Part shown: positions 61,301 to 64,000 of the stretch, piece after piece
How the letters are laid out: each line of letters begins with the position of its first letter
Numbering within the stretch: the first letter of the stretch is position 1
Origin: Poriferisodalis sp965198245
GTDB taxonomy: Bacteria; Actinomycetota; Acidimicrobiia; Acidimicrobiales; Poriferisodalaceae
DNA length: 64,000 bases
Direction of reading: 5' to 3'
Assembly (NCBI RefSeq): GCF_965198245.1
Contig: NZ_OZ240249.1
Location: 682,001-746,000 of the forward strand
Position numbers and translations under genes: made by a program
Notes under the pieces: generated by a model
Database searches by the model: none
What the model saw: the letters and a program-made list of their open reading frames with translations, nothing else
What the model was told of the DNA's origin: nothing

Positions 61301-64000
61301 CTTCGGTTCCCGCGTCCCAGGGAAAAAGGTCCACCTCGTGCGCACGGAACCAGCGGCCGGCGGCGTCGAGCAGCGGCAGCCCGGAGACGCCGACGAACCA
61401 GTCCGGGCTCGGCGCGATCATCGTCGTCAGCGTGACCCGCGGAAACTCGGCGGTCGCCATGACGCCGCTCAGCGTGCCCGCGCCCGTCGCGCCGATATTG
61501 CCCGAGCGCCTCAGCACACCGAGCGCGGTCGGCACAGCGGCATCGACGGCTGCCCGGACCTCGTCGCGGAGCGTTCCCGTTCCCCCGGTCTCGGCCATCC
61601 GCTCCACCCCGGCGCTGGCCCGCCCGCCGCTTGCGAGGAAGGTCGCATCGGCGGAGTGGACGCCGCCGATGAGAGGCGAGAAGTGCGCCCCGCCCGGACG
61701 GCCCTCCGGCGTGACAGTCGTCGTCCAGAGGCCCCGGAACCTGACGGTGTAGACGGCGGTCGACGCGAACGGCGCGACGGGGTCGTTCGCCGGCGGGGTG
61801 AGCGACAGGTCCGGCGCGGTCCGCGTCACCGTGACGCCATAGGTCTGCATCGCGACGCCGTCATGCGCGGTCACCTCGACCCGGATCACGTTCTCGCCGA
61901 CCGACAGGTCGACCTGGAATCCAGCGGCGCCGTCGGCGTCGGTGCGGATATTGCCGTTGCCGTCGAGGATCTCGACGGCGGCGTTGCCGTCGCTCGCGGC
62001 CGCGGCGACCGTGACATGGGTCACGGAGTACCCCACCGACGCGGCATAGGAGGTGACACCGCTGCTGAACGCAGGGCTCAGCCGCACGCCCGACAGCGTC
62101 AGAGCGCTGAGCGTGGCGTCGTCGGAGGTGGTGTCCTCCGTCATGTTCGACACTGTGTTGGGCCCGAAGGCCGCCACTGCGTTGGCCACTGCGGCCGTGT
62201 CGCGCAGCGCCGTGCCGCCGTAAGACACCTCGACCGAGTCTTGAACCAGCACGCTCTTGGCCAGAGTCAGTGTGACGGTTCGCCTGCCCACGACCGGCGC
62301 TGCCGCCAACGATGCAGGATCGCTGCCCACAACGACCTCGAAGTCGAGGATGGCCGGCACCCACGCCTCGTCAAGATCCTCATCGAAGGTCAACACGAGC
62401 ATGTCGGCGTCCACCTCCGCGTCTGCGAGTGCCGGTGCGGTGTCGTCGACGCTGACATGTTGCACCACGCTCGCCGGGACCGGATCGACGGCGCCCACGG
62501 CGTGGATTTCGCCATCGCTGAGGACGCGCATCGACAGCACTCGCGCGCCGGGGTTGCCGGGATCGACCACCTCGATGCTCGCGCCGGGCGGCGGACGGTC
62601 GTTGGGATCAGAGTTGTAGCTTCTGGGTCTGGCCCAACTCATGATCCAGTTCCCGTTCTCCAGCGGGGCGACCGTCCCGCTCGACGCGACGAAGAAGCTC
62701 TCTTCGTTGCGGTGGCCGTAGTCGCGCACGAAAGTCGCTTTGTTGGCAGTCGTGTCGATCGAGTATTCGACTATCCGGGTGACTCGCCGGTAGGGGCGAC
62801 GCTCTTCATATGTTTCGGGGTGGAATGGGCTAGCGGCACCATTGTCGAACAGCAGCAGGTTGCCGTTGTCGAGGAGAGTCGCTGCGTGCTGCCCGCTGAA
62901 GATGTCGTAGGGGTCACCCACAATGGAGATGAGATTGTCCGTCCACGGCGATGTGTCCCGGTAGCTGTGACCGAGTTTCCATACTGCATCGCCGGTTGTT
63001 CGGTCGATCCTGAATACTTGCGAACAGCCTCTGAACGAGGCAACGATATCGCCGTCATCGAGGACCTGCAGCGAGTTCAAATGTGCGTAACCGCCTGGGA
63101 AGCGATGCCCGAGACAGTCTTCTGGGGCCACATGGTCCCAGGAGTTCCAAGTGAATACGGCTACCCCGTCCGGAGTGATTTCTTGAATAATCGAGTCGTC
63201 CATCGCTTCAGTGGTGCTGTACGGATTTCCGTCCCGATCCTTTATGTGGCTCAGGTCGCGTCGGATGGGTTCGTAGGCCATCAGTACGTAGTTTCCATTC
63301 GCCTTGACGACGAAGTCGTGGCCGTCAGTGTGCACATACTCGGAAGTCGTTGTGACACGTTCAACTTCATTCAGGTCTTCGTCTAGGATCACGATCTCAA
63401 AATTGGACCTGCTAATTCCCGAAGGCCGGGATATTGGAACGACCCGTACGTTATGTGCAAATGGATATGCACCTGCTGGAAAATACCTCAAACTCCCCGC
63501 TGGTTCTTCCATCTCACGGTGCAATACAGGAACCCCATTCTTGTCGAGCAACATGACGAAACTCACAGCGTCGCCATTGGTGCGGGCCTTGGCAGTCATC
63601 AGTCCGTCTGAGACAGCGGACGTGTAGTGGCTGGTGACGGTGGGGAAGTGCTCGGCGATGCAGTGCACGACGTAGGTGGCGGTGTCGTTGTCGTCGGTGA
63701 GAGTGATGACGATGTCGCTGTCGTCGGAGAGGCCTCGAAGTTCGTGGCGGGAGTGGACGCTGGCGACGCTGCGCCCGTTGATGGTGAGCCGGGTCCGTTG
63801 GTGTTGCTTGGTCACCAGCAGCGTGACGGTGTCGTCGTCGCTGCAGCGCAGGGCGTAGTGGCGGGTCTCGGGGTGAAAGCTGGGGTACATGCGCCGGGTG
63901 AGCCGGTGGGTATCGGGCACCGCGAGCTGGGCTAGCCCTACGACGGGCTTGTCGGAGTCGTCGGCGGTGCGGCCGCTCAAGGCACCTGCGAGCTCGCCGG
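58323..64000 (-). CDS. Giant surface protein: arylsulfotransferase-like, Spondin_N, cadherin-like and CWB2 domains (5' end outside window)
   Basis: The frame is open to the window edge, so the true start and signal peptide lie beyond it. Counting from the TTG at 63980, residues 118-447 form an arylsulfotransferase-like propeller (GHDFVVKANGNYVLM, GYAHLNSLQVLDDGDIVASF, FSGQHAATLLDNGNLLLFDN). About 513-610 is a SwmB-like Ig repeat and 618-718 a cadherin-like beta-sandwich. About 743-930 is a Spondin_N domain (YTVRFRGLWTTT, HFSPLIGGVHSADATF). About 946-1743 is a run of cadherin-like and Ig-like repeats with DxNExP linkers (DIDEAPQI, VNELPMI, VNERPDA, VNDPPSF). A Gly/Ser linker and a single CWB2 module (1775-1879) end the frame. 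The last codons are five glycines, valine and TGA, produced by the G16 tract. The protein is probably exported and wall-bound or released. Confidence 0.88.
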   Translation of the reverse strand, partial: GELAGALSGRTADDSDKPVVGLAQLAVPDTHRLTRRMYPSFHPETRHYALRCSDDDTVTLLVTKQHQRTRLTINGRSVASVHSRHELRGLSDDSDIVITLTDDNDTATYVVHCIAEHFPTVTSHYTSAVSDGLMTAKARTNGDAVSFVMLLDKNGVPVLHREMEEPAGSLRYFPAGAYPFAHNVRVVPISRPSGISRSNFEIVILDEDLNEVERVTTTSEYVHTDGHDFVVKANGNYVLMAYEPIRRDLSHIKDRDGNPYSTTEAMDDSIIQEITPDGVAVFTWNSWDHVAPEDCLGHRFPGGYAHLNSLQVLDDGDIVASFRGCSQVFRIDRTTGDAVWKLGHSYRDTSPWTDNLISIVGDPYDIFSGQHAATLLDNGNLLLFDNGAASPFHPETYEERRPYRRVTRIVEYSIDTTANKATFVRDYGHRNEESFFVASSGTVAPLENGNWIMSWARPRSYNSDPNDRPPPGASIEVVDPGNPGARVLSMRVLSDGEIHAVGAVDPVPASVVQHVSVDDTAPALADAEVDADMLVLTFDEDLDEAWVPAILDFEVVVGSDPASLAAAPVVGRRTVTLTLAKSVLVQDSVEVSYGGTALRDTAAVANAVAAFGPNTVSNMTEDTTSDDATLSALTLSGVRLSPAFSSGVTSYAASVGYSVTHVTVAAAASDGNAAVEILDGNGNIRTDADGAAGFQVDLSVGENVIRVEVTAHDGVAMQTYGVTVTRTAPDLSLTPPANDPVAPFASTAVYTVRFRGLWTTTVTPEGRPGGAHFSPLIGGVHSADATFLASGGRASAGVERMAETGGTGTLRDEVRAAVDAAVPTALGVLRRSGNIGATGAGTLSGVMATAEFPRVTLTTMIAPSPDWFVGVSGLPLLDAAGRWFRAHEVDLFPWDAGTEDGTGFSLSNPATSPRGVITSIRGTGKFTTERIASLTFTLQSITTQRGLVENAPGGVDIGLPVAPTASRGSVSYTLGGTDAGSFDLVGSTGQLRTKPGATYDHDTKDSYTVTVTATDSDGAIVTTVDIAVADIDEAPQITGPTSIDFVENGTGAVAAYGASDPEGEAVTWQLAGPHGGAFELSASGVLTFKAPPNYEDQNEYEVTLRASADGELGPQTATRDVTVTVTDFDEPADISFAATRGVTVTDNALSVDENYLGALATFSASDPESKPGLTHEWSVGGTDQADFAITSAGVLSFANSPDHERPADSGRDNVYDITVNALDSDAKTGSVAVAVTVDPVNELPMITGDPAPSIEEGSTLLVGTYRATDPEDATIAPQPLAGNDSDKFEFNFNTSNGLLSFKVAPDYEAAADSGGDNVYSVTLGVSAGGHSATLDVAVTVTNTDEPGVVVFSSPRPQADADYTATLSDPDDVLSTVWAWERSTSRSGPWTAISGATGGATASTYRPTAGDVGYYLKMTADYTDAHGPNKRHAAVSAHSVNAAPDANVAPSFDERTPTRSIPENARARAAAGTPVRAADTDSGDVVAYELSGSDLFTVDSDSGQIRVAAGESLDFEAAPSHSVALKASDSSNASDTVTVTIAVTDVNERPDAVADTATVSEDAAVTIDVLANDDDPEDDRSALTITVARSPRRGRAVVNQPANAGQNPTITYTPNADYHGADTFTYEVRDTASPSLSNTAAVSVEINPVNDPPSFTSPTTTRSVSESAGPGDNVGAPVTATDPDENDTLAYSLSGADAGLFDIGPHSGQITVGDGVVFDIATNDTYTVTVDADDANGGRATVVMTIAVTADTTATTVTTGPTGPGRLGSGGSSGGGGSGLSASTAVVIVANGWSPPDIGVAAALSARTPDSAVIYTTADRLSVAARKLLVDYQPAGVIVVGGEAAVSASVLTSMRSASESDSLERIIGATRSDTAAAVARRILDASGGGGGV
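58328..58343. repeat. Poly-C16 (poly-G16 on the coding strand) phase-variation tract
   Basis: Sixteen consecutive C on the plus strand lie exactly between CWB2 modules 1 and 2 of the minus-strand surface-protein gene. With 16 G the frame reads five glycines, valine, TGA. With 17 or 14 G it reads GGT CTG ATC ATC and continues through two more CWB2 modules. With 15 G it enters a third frame that runs about 105 codons of unrelated sequence. Tracts of this length are highly prone to slippage. Confidence 0.85.

Noticed and set aside
60474..63386. 970-codon plus-strand open frame
   Set aside because: It is antisense to the giant surface-protein gene. Its translation is rich in arginine, glycine, valine and histidine without domains, while the minus strand gives clear Spondin_N and cadherin-like repeats.
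57700..64000. CRISPR array or tandem satellite in the repeat-rich surface-protein region
   Set aside because: The repeats are protein-level cadherin-like and CWB2 domains about 100 residues long. No short, regularly spaced direct repeats with unique spacers are present.

Overview
The window is high-GC bacterial DNA with short 5' leaders, GTG starts and ATGA-type gene overlaps. It carries cell-wall-binding type 2 (CWB2) repeats and several actinobacterial toxin-antitoxin (TA) families. It most likely comes from an actinobacterium, perhaps an Acidimicrobiia-like lineage; that placement is inferred from gene style and is not proven.

Layout. (1) 1-8.75 kb is a defence block: the tail of a SNF2-type helicase, a zinc-hook SMC-like ATPase, an HTH plus ImmA/IrrE regulator, and a compact type II CBASS operon of cap5 (HNH-SAVED nuclease), a CD-NTase and cap2 (E2-E1 fusion), with no cap3. 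(2) 8.86-14.86 kb is an insertion-sequence nest: an IS3-like element inside an ISL3-family element (8-bp target duplication visible), a truncated IS1380-family copy, and a complete IS21-family element. (3) 14.9-27.3 kb is an accessory zone of small gene modules, mostly TA pairs (AbiE, VapBC, Phd-PIN, MNT-HEPN, AbrB and RHH antitoxins). Many are truncated or internally deleted, and they are interspersed with a dispersed repeat and with 3' remnants of one HTH gene family. (4) 27.3-52.2 kb is metabolic: a branched-chain-amino-acid-type ABC transporter with a fused LivM-LivG protein, an amidohydrolase, PutA, an M20 peptidase, an M29-like peptidase and an Lrp regulator. A tightly overlapped nine-gene operon follows, with an oligopeptide-type ABC transporter flanking DUF917, ALDH7-type dehydrogenase, saccharopine-dehydrogenase-like and aromatic-amino-acid-decarboxylase-like enzymes. 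(5) 52.4-57.5 kb is a second accessory zone with two intact PIN-toxin TA modules, a Fic protein and deletion-scarred fragments of a methyltransferase, DUF983, a P-loop kinase, a dienelactone hydrolase and a haloalkane-dehalogenase-like hydrolase. (6) 57.7-64 kb holds most of a giant secreted protein with arylsulfotransferase-like, Spondin_N and cadherin-like domains, ending in CWB2 modules.

The most striking signal is a 16-base homopolymer at 58328-58343, exactly between the first and second of three CWB2 modules. In the sequence as given, the frame stops just after the tract with one anchor module; adding one base or losing two would join all three. This looks like a phase-variable wall-anchoring switch. 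The second theme is that toxins and enzymes in both accessory zones repeatedly look like internal-deletion derivatives, while most partner antitoxins are whole.
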